A DNA stretch of 25,579 nt from RGIG9041 sp045593905 (GTDB taxonomy: Bacteria > Bacillota > Clostridia > Oscillospirales > QAKW01): NCBI GenBank assembly GCA_045593905.1, contig JAZNXL010000019.1, positions 1 through 25,579 of the forward strand, read 5' to 3'. Positions 1-7,891 of the stretch are shown piece after piece (the stretch's first letter is position 1; every line of letters starts with the position of its first letter). The notes under the pieces are model-generated. The model worked only from the letters and a program-made list of their open reading frames with translations, was not told the DNA's origin and searched no databases. A program made the translations under genes and the position numbers.

Positions 1-806
1 GTGTTTTGCATAAGCATTGCAATGGTCATAGGACCTACACCGCCGGGAACGGGGGTTATGAACGACGCTTTTTTGCTAACGTTTTCAAAGTCGACATCGC
101 CATAGAGTTTACCGTCTTCGCCCCTGTTAATGCCAACATCAACAACAACCGCGCCTTCCTTTACCATATCAGCGGTAACAAAGTGTTTTTTACCTACAGC
201 CGCCACAACAATATCAGCCTGACTTACCGATTCGGCAATATTTTTCGAGCGCGAGTGGTAAACAGTTACAGTTGCATTTGCGTGGAGCATAAGCATTGCC
301 ATAGGCTTGCCCACTATGTTGCTTCTGCCGATAACAGCACAGGTTTTTGATGCAACATCAATGTTGTAATATTTTAAAAGTTCCATAACACCTGCGGGTG
401 TGCAAGGCAAAAAGTCAAAATCACCTGTCATTATTTTACCCACGTTTACAGGGTTAAATGCATCAACGTCTTTTGAAGGGATAATGCGCTCAATGACAGC
501 CGACTCATCAATGTGCTTTGGAAGCGGCATCTGAACAAGAATACCGTGAATATCGCTGTCAACATTAAGCTGGTCAATAAGCTTTAAAAGCTCATCCTGT
601 GTTGTAGCACCGTCAAGTTCGTAGCTTTTTGAATAAAAGCCGCAAAACTCACACGCTTTTTTCTTGTTATTTACATAAACGTGCGATGCAGGGTCGTCAC
701 CCACAAGAATAACGGCAAGACCGGGTTTTACTTTGAGTGTTGCCGCCTCGTCTTTGATTTTTTGCTTTATATAGGTTGATACCTCTTTACCGTCAATTAT
801 CTTCAT
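1..806 (-). CDS. folD: FolD, bifunctional methylene-THF dehydrogenase/cyclohydrolase (3' end cut off)
   Basis: Cytosolic one-carbon enzyme that interconverts methylene-, methenyl- and 10-formyl-tetrahydrofolate, using NADP(H) in the family. The minus-strand frame has no stop in the window; about 268 codons are present, so only roughly the last 12-20 residues are missing. Visible family motifs are YVNNKKKACE (the catalytic Tyr/Lys region), GILVQMPLP, DAFNPVNVG, the nucleotide-binding IGRSNIVGKP and the C-terminal ITPVPGGVGPMT. The start is uncertain: ATG at 806 (MKIIDGK) matches the usual family N terminus, while an in-frame ATG at 815 would add three residues. An AAAAGG sequence lies slightly far from the first and too close to the second. 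The gene overlaps the end of lgt by 14 bases, so it is probably translated with it. It is the last visible gene of the rnf-to-folD block. Confidence 0.95.
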   Translation of the reverse strand, partial: MKIIDGKEVSTYIKQKIKDEAATLKVKPGLAVILVGDDPASHVYVNNKKKACEFCGFYSKSYELDGATTQDELLKLIDQLNVDSDIHGILVQMPLPKHIDESAVIERIIPSKDVDAFNPVNVGKIMTGDFDFLPCTPAGVMELLKYYNIDVASKTCAVIGRSNIVGKPMAMLMLHANATVTVYHSRSKNIAESVSQADIVVAAVGKKHFVTADMVKEGAVVVDVGINRGEDGKLYGDVDFENVSKKASFITPVPGGVGPMTIAMLMQN

Positions 807-1752
807 TTTGCTCATCTGCCTTTTCTAAAGTATCGTAAATTCTCTTTGCCTCAAGCTCTTCGGGGCTGAGTTCAATATTTTCAATATCTTCTTTTGTTAT
901 ATTAAACTGCGTATCATAACTTTCAGTTACAGGCTTTGTTGTAACAAAGCCATTACTTTTTTTGCGAAGAACAATAATAAGTGCAACTGATGCTACAAAT
1001 ACTGCAAAAGCAAGTACCATCATAATGCGAACACCAAAAATTTTAAGGTTGAATTCGGGGTCGCGCAGCGGCTCTAAAAGTCCCCTGCCAAGTCCGTACC
1101 AAGCAGTATACCACAAAAATGCTTCGCCATTAAATTTGCGGTAATCAAGGTAGCCATAGATAAGAATAAGACCTATGGTATTCCAAAGCATTTCGTAAAT
1201 AAAGAGCGGATGCACAAGAATACTTGCGCCCTCGCCAAAATAACCAAGACCCATAGCCCAAGGAAGCTCGGTTGCGGTACCGTAAACCTCAATATTTACA
1301 AAGTTACCGAGGCGACCTATTATTTGACCGATTAATAAACCGATTGCCATAACATCGGCCATTTTTCCAAAGCTGCATTTTTTGAGTTTGCAAATTACAA
1401 AAACCGAAATCGCGGCAAAAATTATACCGCCGTAAATTGCAATTCCGCCGTTCCATATAGCAATAACATCATAAAATGATTTAAAGCTTGACAAATCACC
1501 CAAAACGTATGTAAGGCGTGCGCCGATAAAAGCTATCGGCAAAGTGTATAAAATGCAGTCTATAAAATCGTCCTCGACTATTTCAAAGCGTTTTCGAAGG
1601 TTATTACAAACAAAAAACGCAACGAGAATTCCTATACAGATTATAAGAGCGTACCAGCGAATTGAAATGTTTTCGCCAATGCTAAAGGCAATGGGGTCTA
1701 TTTTAATTTGACCTATGCCAAGACCGGGAAAAGATACCGCGTTATAGTTCAT
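793..1752 (-). CDS. lgt: Lgt, prolipoprotein diacylglyceryl transferase
   Basis: Integral membrane enzyme that moves a diacylglyceryl group from phosphatidylglycerol to the lipobox cysteine of prelipoproteins, the first step of lipoprotein maturation. The 319-residue protein has about seven hydrophobic segments and the Lgt signature GRLGNFVNIEVYG at residues 146-158, followed by HPLFIYEML. The motif NGGIAIYGG (101-109) carries Tyr where the E. coli enzyme has an important His. The last ~45 residues are a charged tail beyond the final helix (residues ~266-319), longer than in many homologues. Start: ATG at 1752 preceded by AAAGGAGAATAAAA; this ribosome site is formed by the end of yfmH, so the two are coupled. 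Likely clients in this window are the lipoproteins at 19963-20658 and 22645-23442. Confidence 0.96.
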   Translation of the reverse strand: MNYNAVSFPGLGIGQIKIDPIAFSIGENISIRWYALIICIGILVAFFVCNNLRKRFEIVEDDFIDCILYTLPIAFIGARLTYVLGDLSSFKSFYDVIAIWNGGIAIYGGIIFAAISVFVICKLKKCSFGKMADVMAIGLLIGQIIGRLGNFVNIEVYGTATELPWAMGLGYFGEGASILVHPLFIYEMLWNTIGLILIYGYLDYRKFNGEAFLWYTAWYGLGRGLLEPLRDPEFNLKIFGVRIMMVLAFAVFVASVALIIVLRKKSNGFVTTKPVTESYDTQFNITKEDIENIELSPEELEAKRIYDTLEKADEQNEDN

Positions 1753-1754
1753 TT

Positions 1755-3023
1755 TTATTCTCCTTTAATAACTGACATTGCTATATCGAGCGGACAAAAC
1801 AGTTGTTTTGCACGGCTTAAAATATCCTGTGCAGTTATTTCCTTTAGCGCAACCGCCGAATCGTACGGCTCGCTGTTTGTAAAGTATGCATTTGTTAAGT
1901 TTCGCACAACGCTTGAAACATTATCGAGCGATGCTATTATATTTCCGTAGGCAAGATTACGTATTTGTAAAAACAGCTCATCTGAAACTCCGTTTTTAAG
2001 CAGTGAATCAATTTCGCTTTTTACCTCTTGTAAAACTGCCTCGGGGTTGTCGCACTCGCCTGCTATGCAGCAAAATGCAAAGGTGTTTGAAACCTCGTAA
2101 GCGGCATCAAACTCGGAATTGATAATGCCTTTGTCGTAAAGGCGTTTATAAAACCCAGATGCCTGACCAAAAAGCATTTCAACAAGCATTTCAATCTCCA
2201 TTGTTTTTTTAACAAGCGCGTAGCCGTCAAGTTCGGTATCGTTATCTTTAATACCAATGTGGAAGATTGGTCGGGACACAGGCATTGTTTTTTCGAAATA
2301 TTCTTTTACAACGCCAACAGGCTCTTTGGGAATAACCTGTGTAATTGTTTTGCCCGACGATGTTTTTAGCACTTTATCACAAACCGCTAAAATCTCGTTT
2401 TCATCAACGTTACCCGATATTGAAAGCACCATATTTGAAACGTCGTAAAAGGTGTTGTAGCACGACATAAGCGTATTAACAGTAATAGGCGCAATATCGT
2501 CAACCGAGCCTGCAATATCATATTTTACAGGGTGAGTACCGTAAAGACAGTTAACAAGACCAAAATAGCCCTGCCACGACGGCTCGTCGTCGTACATTTT
2601 AATCTCTTGACCTATAATTCCCTTTTCTTTTTCAACATTTTGCTCGGTAAGATACGGATTTGAAATAAAGGTTAAAAGAACAGTTAAGTTTTTTATAAAA
2701 TCATTTGAGCAGGTAAAGTAGTATGCGGTTTTATCATTAGATGTAAAGGCATTTGCCTTTGCACCTGTTTTAGCATAGTAATCAAATGCGTTACCCTCTT
2801 TGCCCTCAAAAAGCTTATGCTCTAAAAAGTGGGCGGTGCCGTTGGGTACTATCACAGTTTCACCGTCGCAAACAAACTCGCGGTTAATTGAGCCAAAGCG
2901 GGTTGCTATTTGGGCACAAACGCGGCTTTTTGTAGGCTTTTTTAAGATTTGTATGGTAAGGCCCGACTTATGCTTAATATAGAGCCAGCTTTCACCTACA
3001 ACGCTATTGTGTTTAGTCTGCAT
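1755..3023 (-). CDS. yfmH: M16-family zinc metallopeptidase YfmH type (active-site-bearing partner)
   Basis: A 422-residue M16 (pitrilysin/insulinase-like) protein, the YmfH/YfmH type that sits beside YfmF in Firmicutes and is named in databases as EF-P 5-aminopentanol modification-associated. The inverted zinc motif is present as HFLEH at residues 65-69, in the context GTAHFLEHKLFEG. The protein is therefore the catalytically competent half of the pair. There is no signal peptide, so it should be cytosolic. A GTG nine bases further upstream lies inside the Shine-Dalgarno sequence AGGAGGTGAT, so I choose the ATG at 3023 (MQTKHNS), which sits at correct spacing. The gene overlaps the end of yfmF by 11 bases and runs straight into lgt. 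A direct role in EF-P modification is taken from family naming and cannot be shown here. Confidence 0.9.
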   Translation of the reverse strand: MQTKHNSVVGESWLYIKHKSGLTIQILKKPTKSRVCAQIATRFGSINREFVCDGETVIVPNGTAHFLEHKLFEGKEGNAFDYYAKTGAKANAFTSNDKTAYYFTCSNDFIKNLTVLLTFISNPYLTEQNVEKEKGIIGQEIKMYDDEPSWQGYFGLVNCLYGTHPVKYDIAGSVDDIAPITVNTLMSCYNTFYDVSNMVLSISGNVDENEILAVCDKVLKTSSGKTITQVIPKEPVGVVKEYFEKTMPVSRPIFHIGIKDNDTELDGYALVKKTMEIEMLVEMLFGQASGFYKRLYDKGIINSEFDAAYEVSNTFAFCCIAGECDNPEAVLQEVKSEIDSLLKNGVSDELFLQIRNLAYGNIIASLDNVSSVVRNLTNAYFTNSEPYDSAVALKEITAQDILSRAKQLFCPLDIAMSVIKGE

Positions 3024-4275
3024 TGGTATCACCTCCTACGCCTTTTAAAAGATAAACTGTATCAAGGGTTACCTGTTTTGCAATAGCTATAACACGCGCG
3101 GGGGTAACCTTTTTAATTTGCTCAATTTGTTCCTCGGGTGTTATATCAATGCCCTTCATATCACAAAAAACCTTGTTTGATAAAAGCATTGAGAGTGAGT
3201 CACCCATCTGTGTATACGAATCAATAATACCCGCTCTTGCGTTTTGAAATTCCTCGTCAGAAAACTCACCTTTTTTCATAAGCTCAAGCTGATTCAAAAT
3301 TTCGTCGTGGGCTTTCTCATAGTTTTCGGTTTCGATACCGCTGTAAACAAACATAACGTTTTTTAATGTATCGACCGCACTTGCGCAGTAATAACAAAGC
3401 GATAAGCGTTCACGAACGTTATTAAAGAGTTTTGAGGTGGGACTTCCACCGTAAATTTCGTTAAACATACGAAGCGCAAAAATGTCGTCTTTTGCATTAT
3501 CGCCAAGCCTGAAGCCGAGATTGAGTTTGCTTTGAGCAACATTCATTGGTTCGGTTTTATAGGTCACGTCAAAAACGGTGTTGTTAACTATAGTTGTAAA
3601 ACACGGTCTTTTACCGTTATCGAGCAGGTCGATAATGGGTTTAAAAAGCGCTTTTGTATCGCAGCTTGCACCTGCATAGCCAATATAAAGCATCGACTCG
3701 TTTAAAAGCGTTTTAAAATAGTCGCAAAGGCCTTTGGTTGTTATTGTGTTAATAACCTCGGCATCACCTTGCTCGTAAATACCGTATACATCGTCTTTAA
3801 ACATTGTTTGCTTACATTTTTCGAGCGAATACATACGCTTATCATTAATGAGAGCTGCAATAAAGTCTATAAGATTGCGCTTTTCTTGTTCAACAAAGTT
3901 ATCGTCGATAATAGGCTCTGACAATGTTGCCAAAATAAGCGAAACAATGTTACTGGCAACCTTTTCGCCCTCAAGTGTAAAGCGGTCGTCAATAAACGCC
4001 GACGATATTGCAAAGCGTTGAAGGTCACCTTTTTTAGAGGTTGAAATAGTAAACGACGCGCCGTAGTTTTTATTTAAAAACTCGCAAATTTTATCCATCT
4101 GCCCGTATTTTTTGTTACCGCGTTTTAAAACAGCGCACAAAAGTGAAATGTACGATGCGTTTTTTGCATTGAGCGGAACATAAAACTCAACCGAGACTGT
4201 TGCAGTTTTAAAGCTATCGTTAAATATATTATTAACTTTTATACCCGAATTTGTGGTATACGAACTGTAATTCAT
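3013..4275 (-). CDS. yfmF: M16-family protein YfmF type, lacking the zinc motif
   Basis: A 420-residue M16-fold protein paired with the downstream YfmH. Where an active M16 enzyme would have HxxEH, this sequence reads LLCAVLKRGNKKYGQ (about residues 46-60) with no histidine pair, so it is expected to be catalytically dead, as is usual for the YfmF half. M16 proteins often work as heterodimers of an active and an inactive subunit. The N-terminal domain (1-~220) and the C-terminal domain, including the NVRERLSLCYYCAS region (about residues 285-298), can both be recognised. The latter resembles the substrate-binding R/Y segment of M16 C-terminal halves. ATG at 4275 is preceded by AGAGGTTTTATTA. 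The gap to rnfB upstream is about 40 bases with no terminator, which suggests readthrough from the rnf genes. Confidence 0.87.
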   Translation of the reverse strand: MNYSSYTTNSGIKVNNIFNDSFKTATVSVEFYVPLNAKNASYISLLCAVLKRGNKKYGQMDKICEFLNKNYGASFTISTSKKGDLQRFAISSAFIDDRFTLEGEKVASNIVSLILATLSEPIIDDNFVEQEKRNLIDFIAALINDKRMYSLEKCKQTMFKDDVYGIYEQGDAEVINTITTKGLCDYFKTLLNESMLYIGYAGASCDTKALFKPIIDLLDNGKRPCFTTIVNNTVFDVTYKTEPMNVAQSKLNLGFRLGDNAKDDIFALRMFNEIYGGSPTSKLFNNVRERLSLCYYCASAVDTLKNVMFVYSGIETENYEKAHDEILNQLELMKKGEFSDEEFQNARAGIIDSYTQMGDSLSMLLSNKVFCDMKGIDITPEEQIEQIKKVTPARVIAIAKQVTLDTVYLLKGVGGDTNAD

Positions 4276-4314
4276 TAATAAAACCTCTAAAACAAATTTG
4301 ATAATAGTATGTGA

Positions 4315-5109
4315 TTAAACTCTCACTTTTATAATTTTCACAGGGCAAAGCTCTTGACATTTGCCGCAAGCGATACATTTTGATGCGTCAATTCGTGCTA
4401 CATTTTCGGTAACCGTAATTGCACCTGCCTCGCACGATTTTTCGCATTTTTTACAACCGATACAGCCCGAAAGACAGTTTTTGCGTGTTGATGCGCCCTT
4501 ATCAGAGCTTGAGCAAGCAACAGCTATTTTTGCCGATGCCGGTATCATTTCAATAACACTCTTGGGACAAACGTTTACACAGGCTTTACAGCCAATGCAG
4601 CTGTCAGCATCAACCTTGGCAACGCCGTTTATTATTGAGACTGCACCAACAGGACAAACTGTGGCACAGCTACCAAAGCCAACGCAACCATAGGTACACA
4701 TCATATGCCCTTGCAAAAGGCGTGTTGCAGCCGCGCAGTCGCTCATACCGTAGTACTGATATTTTTTGTTAGCAACATCGTTACCGCCACTGCATTTTAC
4801 AAAAGCGACTGTTTTTTCTTTAAGTTCGGCGTCAACACCGATAATTTGTGAAATTTTTTCAAGACCGTCTGCAGTTAATGCACCGCAAAGGTTAATAGGC
4901 GCACCGTTAGTTATAATTTCAGATGCGTAGTTTGAACAACCGGCGTAGCCACAACCGCCGCAGTTTGCACCGGGCAAGCATTCGGTAATTTTTTCAATAC
5001 GCTCGTCTTGTTTTACGGCAAAGGTTTTTGATGCAAACCAGAGTGCCGCACCAAGTACAAGACCGATGCCGCCTACAATAGCACCCGCTATTAATGCTTT
5101 AATAATCAT
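4315..5109 (-). CDS. rnfB: RnfB, iron-sulfur subunit of the Rnf ferredoxin:NAD+ oxidoreductase
   Basis: Multi-cluster ferredoxin-like subunit, thought to take electrons from reduced ferredoxin into the ion-pumping Rnf complex. The 264-residue protein has one N-terminal membrane helix (residues ~4-28). The typical RnfB cluster follows: CLPGANCGGCGYAGC at 44-58, plus a later Cys75. The C-terminal half has four ferredoxin-type Cys motifs: CTYGCVGFGSCATVCP, CIGCKACVNVCP, CIGCKKCEKSC and CIACGKCQELCP. This fits the long, many-cluster clostridial form better than the shorter proteobacterial one. ATG at 5109 follows AGAGGAGGTGCCGT. It is the last gene of the rnfCDGEAB order, 12 bases after rnfA, and probably co-transcribed with yfmF downstream. 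Confidence 0.97.
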   Translation of the reverse strand: MIIKALIAGAIVGGIGLVLGAALWFASKTFAVKQDERIEKITECLPGANCGGCGYAGCSNYASEIITNGAPINLCGALTADGLEKISQIIGVDAELKEKTVAFVKCSGGNDVANKKYQYYGMSDCAAATRLLQGHMMCTYGCVGFGSCATVCPVGAVSIINGVAKVDADSCIGCKACVNVCPKSVIEMIPASAKIAVACSSSDKGASTRKNCLSGCIGCKKCEKSCEAGAITVTENVARIDASKCIACGKCQELCPVKIIKVRV

Positions 5110-5121
5110 ACGGCACCTCCT

Positions 5122-5709
5122 CTAAAACTGCATTCCTGCAAAGCCCATAAACGCAAACGACAAAAGCGCAGCAGTTATAAGAGCAATAGGAAAGCCTTCG
5201 AATGCTTTTGGAATATCGCAGTGTTCAATGCGCTCGCGAACACACGCAAACATCCAGATTGCGAGTGTAAAACCAAGCGCACAAAACAGTCCGTTTAGAA
5301 TTGAAAACAACAAGCTGTAGTCTTCAGTTATATTTGTAAGCGCAATACCAAGAACTGCGCAGTTTGTTGTAATAAGTGGAAGATATATACCGAGTGCGCT
5401 ATAAAGCGACGGTATAAGTTTTTTAAGCGCCATTTCAACAAATTGAACAAGTGCTGCGATTATTAAGATAAACGCGATGGTACGCATATACTCAAGACTG
5501 AAAGGCACAAGTAAAAAGTGATAAACAAGCCACGTTACAAGCGACGAGATTGTCATTATAAACGTAACTGCAATACCCATACCAAGTGCGGTATCGGTCT
5601 TTTTTGAAACACCAAGGAAGGGACAAATACCCAAAAACTTTACAAGGCAAAGGTTTTCGACCAAAATGGCGTTAATTGCAAAAACAAATATGGTTGAAAG
5701 TGATGTCAT
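5122..5709 (-). CDS. rnfA: RnfA, membrane subunit of the Rnf complex
   Basis: A 195-residue protein with six predicted membrane helices, a paralogue of RnfE. In known Rnf structures the RnfA/RnfE pair holds an iron-sulfur cluster inside the membrane. The relevant conserved segments are present: NLCLVKFLGICPFLGVS near the N terminus and TTNCAVLGIALTN in the middle, each with the expected Cys. The length matches the family. The start ATG overlaps the rnfE stop by a single base (TAATG), which indicates tight translational coupling; AAAGGCGGTGC serves as the ribosome site. Confidence 0.96.
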   Translation of the reverse strand: MTSLSTIFVFAINAILVENLCLVKFLGICPFLGVSKKTDTALGMGIAVTFIMTISSLVTWLVYHFLLVPFSLEYMRTIAFILIIAALVQFVEMALKKLIPSLYSALGIYLPLITTNCAVLGIALTNITEDYSLLFSILNGLFCALGFTLAIWMFACVRERIEHCDIPKAFEGFPIALITAALLSFAFMGFAGMQF

Positions 5710-6317
5710 TATTTTGCACCGCCTTTCTTGTTTTTAAGGTGTTGAACAAGCGCTATAGCAAAGCCAAGCACCAAAAAGGCGCCTGCAGGGAGCGCGAGTA
5801 TTGAGAGCGGAGCAAAACCGCCAAAAAGTTCAAAACCAAAAATAGTACCTGCGCCCAAAACCTCACGCACAAGCGCAACACAGCAAAGCGCAAAGGTAAA
5901 GCCAATACCCATTGTAAGTCCGTCGAGTATTGACGGAAGCGGTGTGTTTTTTGATGCAAAGCTTTCAGCACGGGCAAGAATTATACAGTTTACAACAATA
6001 AGCGGTATAAAGAGCCCGAGCGAGTTTGAAAGCGCGGGTAAGTACGCCTGCATAAGCAGGTCGATAATTGTTACAAACCCTGCGATTACAACAATGTATG
6101 CCGCAATACGAATTTTTTGCGGAATGAGTTTGCGAAGAATTGATATTACTGCATTTGAGCAAATAAGCACAAAAGTTGCTGCCACGCCCATACCAAGTGC
6201 ATTTAAAAGCGTTGTAGACGTAGCAAGGGTGGGACACATACCTAAAAGTTGTACAAAGGTGGGGTTATTTTCGACAAGTCCTTCTTTTAAAAACTGTTTA
6301 AAATTTATTTTACTCAT
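5709..6317 (-). CDS. rnfE: RnfE, membrane subunit of the Rnf complex
   Basis: A 202-residue, six-helix protein, the inverted-topology partner of RnfA in the ion-translocating core of Rnf. The segments FVQLLGMCPTLATS and VVNCIILARAES hold the two conserved Cys residues expected to help ligate the intramembrane iron-sulfur cluster. A longer reading frame opens at 6350, but the extra 11 residues come from the end of rnfG read in another frame. ATG at 6317 (MSKINFKQF) fits the family start and is preceded by GGGGGTGGAAGGCG. It overlaps the rnfG stop by 8 bases. Confidence 0.95.
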   Translation of the reverse strand: MSKINFKQFLKEGLVENNPTFVQLLGMCPTLATSTTLLNALGMGVAATFVLICSNAVISILRKLIPQKIRIAAYIVVIAGFVTIIDLLMQAYLPALSNSLGLFIPLIVVNCIILARAESFASKNTPLPSILDGLTMGIGFTFALCCVALVREVLGAGTIFGFELFGGFAPLSILALPAGAFLVLGFAIALVQHLKNKKGGAK

Positions 6318-6885
6318 CGCCTTCCACCCCCTGTATCTTACTTGCAGCATCTAACGCAGCATTTACGCCGTTTAAAAACGCGCGTGAAGATTTTGTAGCA
6401 CCGCTAATTATTTGAACTGTGTTATCTGATGACGGGTCGTTTGTTGTTATGTTAACAGTTTTGCCTATAAACTGTGATAAAAACGACTCGGCTGTTATTT
6501 TTGTGCCAATACCCGAGGTTTCAGACATTGAAACAATTTTTGTGTTAACAACCTCACCGTTTTGGTTAATTGCAACTATTGTTTCAATTTCACCGCCATA
6601 GCCTTTTGGCGAAACCTTAATACAAATTCCAACGTCGTTTTTAGACTGCCATGCACCTGTTACAATTTCACCAAGGTCATCGGTATAAATATCAGTAAAG
6701 CCTTTAGCTTTGGGAAGCACTTCGGTTAGTGCCGACTGTATTTTCTTTTCGTTTAACTCTGAAATTACAGGCTCGGTGATATTGTTTACAACAGCCACAA
6801 GAATTGCCATTATTCCTGCGATGAGAAACAGCGTTATTGAAAGGCTGAAAAACTCGTTAGTTTTTCTTTTTGAAGAGTTTTGCAT
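6310..6885 (-). CDS. rnfG: RnfG, flavin-bearing subunit of the Rnf complex
   Basis: A 191-residue subunit with one N-terminal membrane helix (residues ~12-33) and an extracytoplasmic FMN-binding domain. The covalent flavin motif SGATKSS lies at residues 161-167; FMN would be attached by a phosphoester bond to Thr164. The flavin is transferred by an ApbE-type enzyme, which is not in this window. An earlier ATG at 6930 would add 15 residues that are only rnfD read out of frame. The ATG at 6885 (MQNSSKRK) is preferred, with GGAGG about 11 bases upstream. This start lies 28 bases inside rnfD, a larger overlap than at the other junctions of the operon. Confidence 0.94.
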   Translation of the reverse strand: MQNSSKRKTNEFFSLSITLFLIAGIMAILVAVVNNITEPVISELNEKKIQSALTEVLPKAKGFTDIYTDDLGEIVTGAWQSKNDVGICIKVSPKGYGGEIETIVAINQNGEVVNTKIVSMSETSGIGTKITAESFLSQFIGKTVNITTNDPSSDNTVQIISGATKSSRAFLNGVNAALDAASKIQGVEGDE

Positions 6886-7891
6886 ATTTCTTCTCGCCTC
6901 CAAACTTTGTAGGTGTTGTGTGCTCATCAATAAACCAAGTGAAAAAGTTCATAATGAGTATTGCAAAAGATACGCCCTCGGGATAGCCACCAAAATAGCG
7001 TATAAATACTGTTATAAGTCCGCAACCGATACCATAAATAATTTTACCGATTGGTGTAACAGGGCTTGTTGCGTAGTCGGTTGCCATAAAAATCGCACCA
7101 AGAATAAGTCCGCCGCTGAATACACTGTATAACATAAACTGTACATTCGAGATAGCGGTTGTTTTAGGGAATAAAAAGGTTATAATCGCAACCGTTGAAA
7201 TGAATGATACAGGAACGTGCCAGGTAATTACGCGTTTATAAAGAAGATAGATACCGCCTATAATTAAGAGAATGGCCGATGTTTCGCCTATACAGCCGCC
7301 AACATTACCTATAATGGTGGTTGAAAGCGGAATATCTTTAATAATTGATGCGTTACCGTTTTTTAAATATTCAAGCGGTGTTGCGCTTGACACAACATCA
7401 GCGCCGACATTTGCAAAAAGTGGAAGGCCTTGTGCGGTATGGTCGAGTGCGCCGTCAGCGTGAATCCACTTTGTCATATACCCCGAAAACGAGAGTATAA
7501 GCAAAATTCTGCCGCATATTGCAGGGTTTGCAATGTTTTTACCAAGCCCGCCGTAAAGCATTTTTACAACAACAATAGCAAAAGCTGCACCAATAACAAC
7601 AAGCCAGACAGGTGCTGCAACAGGCAGGTTAAAGCCAAGTAAAATACCTGTAACCACTGCAGAAAGGTCGCCTATTGTTTGTTTTTTGTGCATAAGGCGG
7701 TTATATAAAAACTCAAAAAACACGCAAGAGATAACGCTAATAGCAACAATTACAAAAGCTCTGAACGAAAAGAAAATTACCGAACCGATAAGCGCAGGTA
7801 AAAGCGCAAAAATAACATCGCGCATTATTGTTTGGGTGGTTTTGGTATCTTTAATATGCGGTGAGGAAGAAACATAATATAAATCGCTCAT
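6857..7891 (-). CDS. rnfD: RnfD, flavin-bearing membrane subunit of the Rnf complex
   Basis: A 344-residue polytopic membrane protein, related to NqrB, with about nine or ten helices. The covalent-FMN motif is SSATPLEYLK at residues 168-177, with Thr171 as the expected attachment site. N-terminal SSSPHIKDTKTTQ is typical of RnfD. The open frame continues 36 codons upstream inside rnfC, but the ATG at 7891 (MSDLYYVS) matches the family start, carries the site GGGAGGTAACAAAATA and shares one base with the rnfC stop (TAATG). It belongs to the rnfCDGEAB unit and would carry electrons across the membrane toward RnfG. Confidence 0.96.
   Translation of the reverse strand: MSDLYYVSSSPHIKDTKTTQTIMRDVIFALLPALIGSVIFFSFRAFVIVAISVISCVFFEFLYNRLMHKKQTIGDLSAVVTGILLGFNLPVAAPVWLVVIGAAFAIVVVKMLYGGLGKNIANPAICGRILLILSFSGYMTKWIHADGALDHTAQGLPLFANVGADVVSSATPLEYLKNGNASIIKDIPLSTTIIGNVGGCIGETSAILLIIGGIYLLYKRVITWHVPVSFISTVAIITFLFPKTTAISNVQFMLYSVFSGGLILGAIFMATDYATSPVTPIGKIIYGIGCGLITVFIRYFGGYPEGVSFAILIMNFFTWFIDEHTTPTKFGGEKKYAKLFKKKN

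Noticed and set aside
6..350. Plus-strand open frame of 114 codons at the left edge
   Set aside because: It lies antisense to folD, whose conserved motifs are read on the minus strand over the same bases. No ribosome site or recognisable protein.
5753..6237. Extra minus-strand frames of 74 and 90 codons inside rnfE
   Set aside because: They are alternate-frame shadows of rnfE, which has the conserved Cys motifs, correct length and coupled start.
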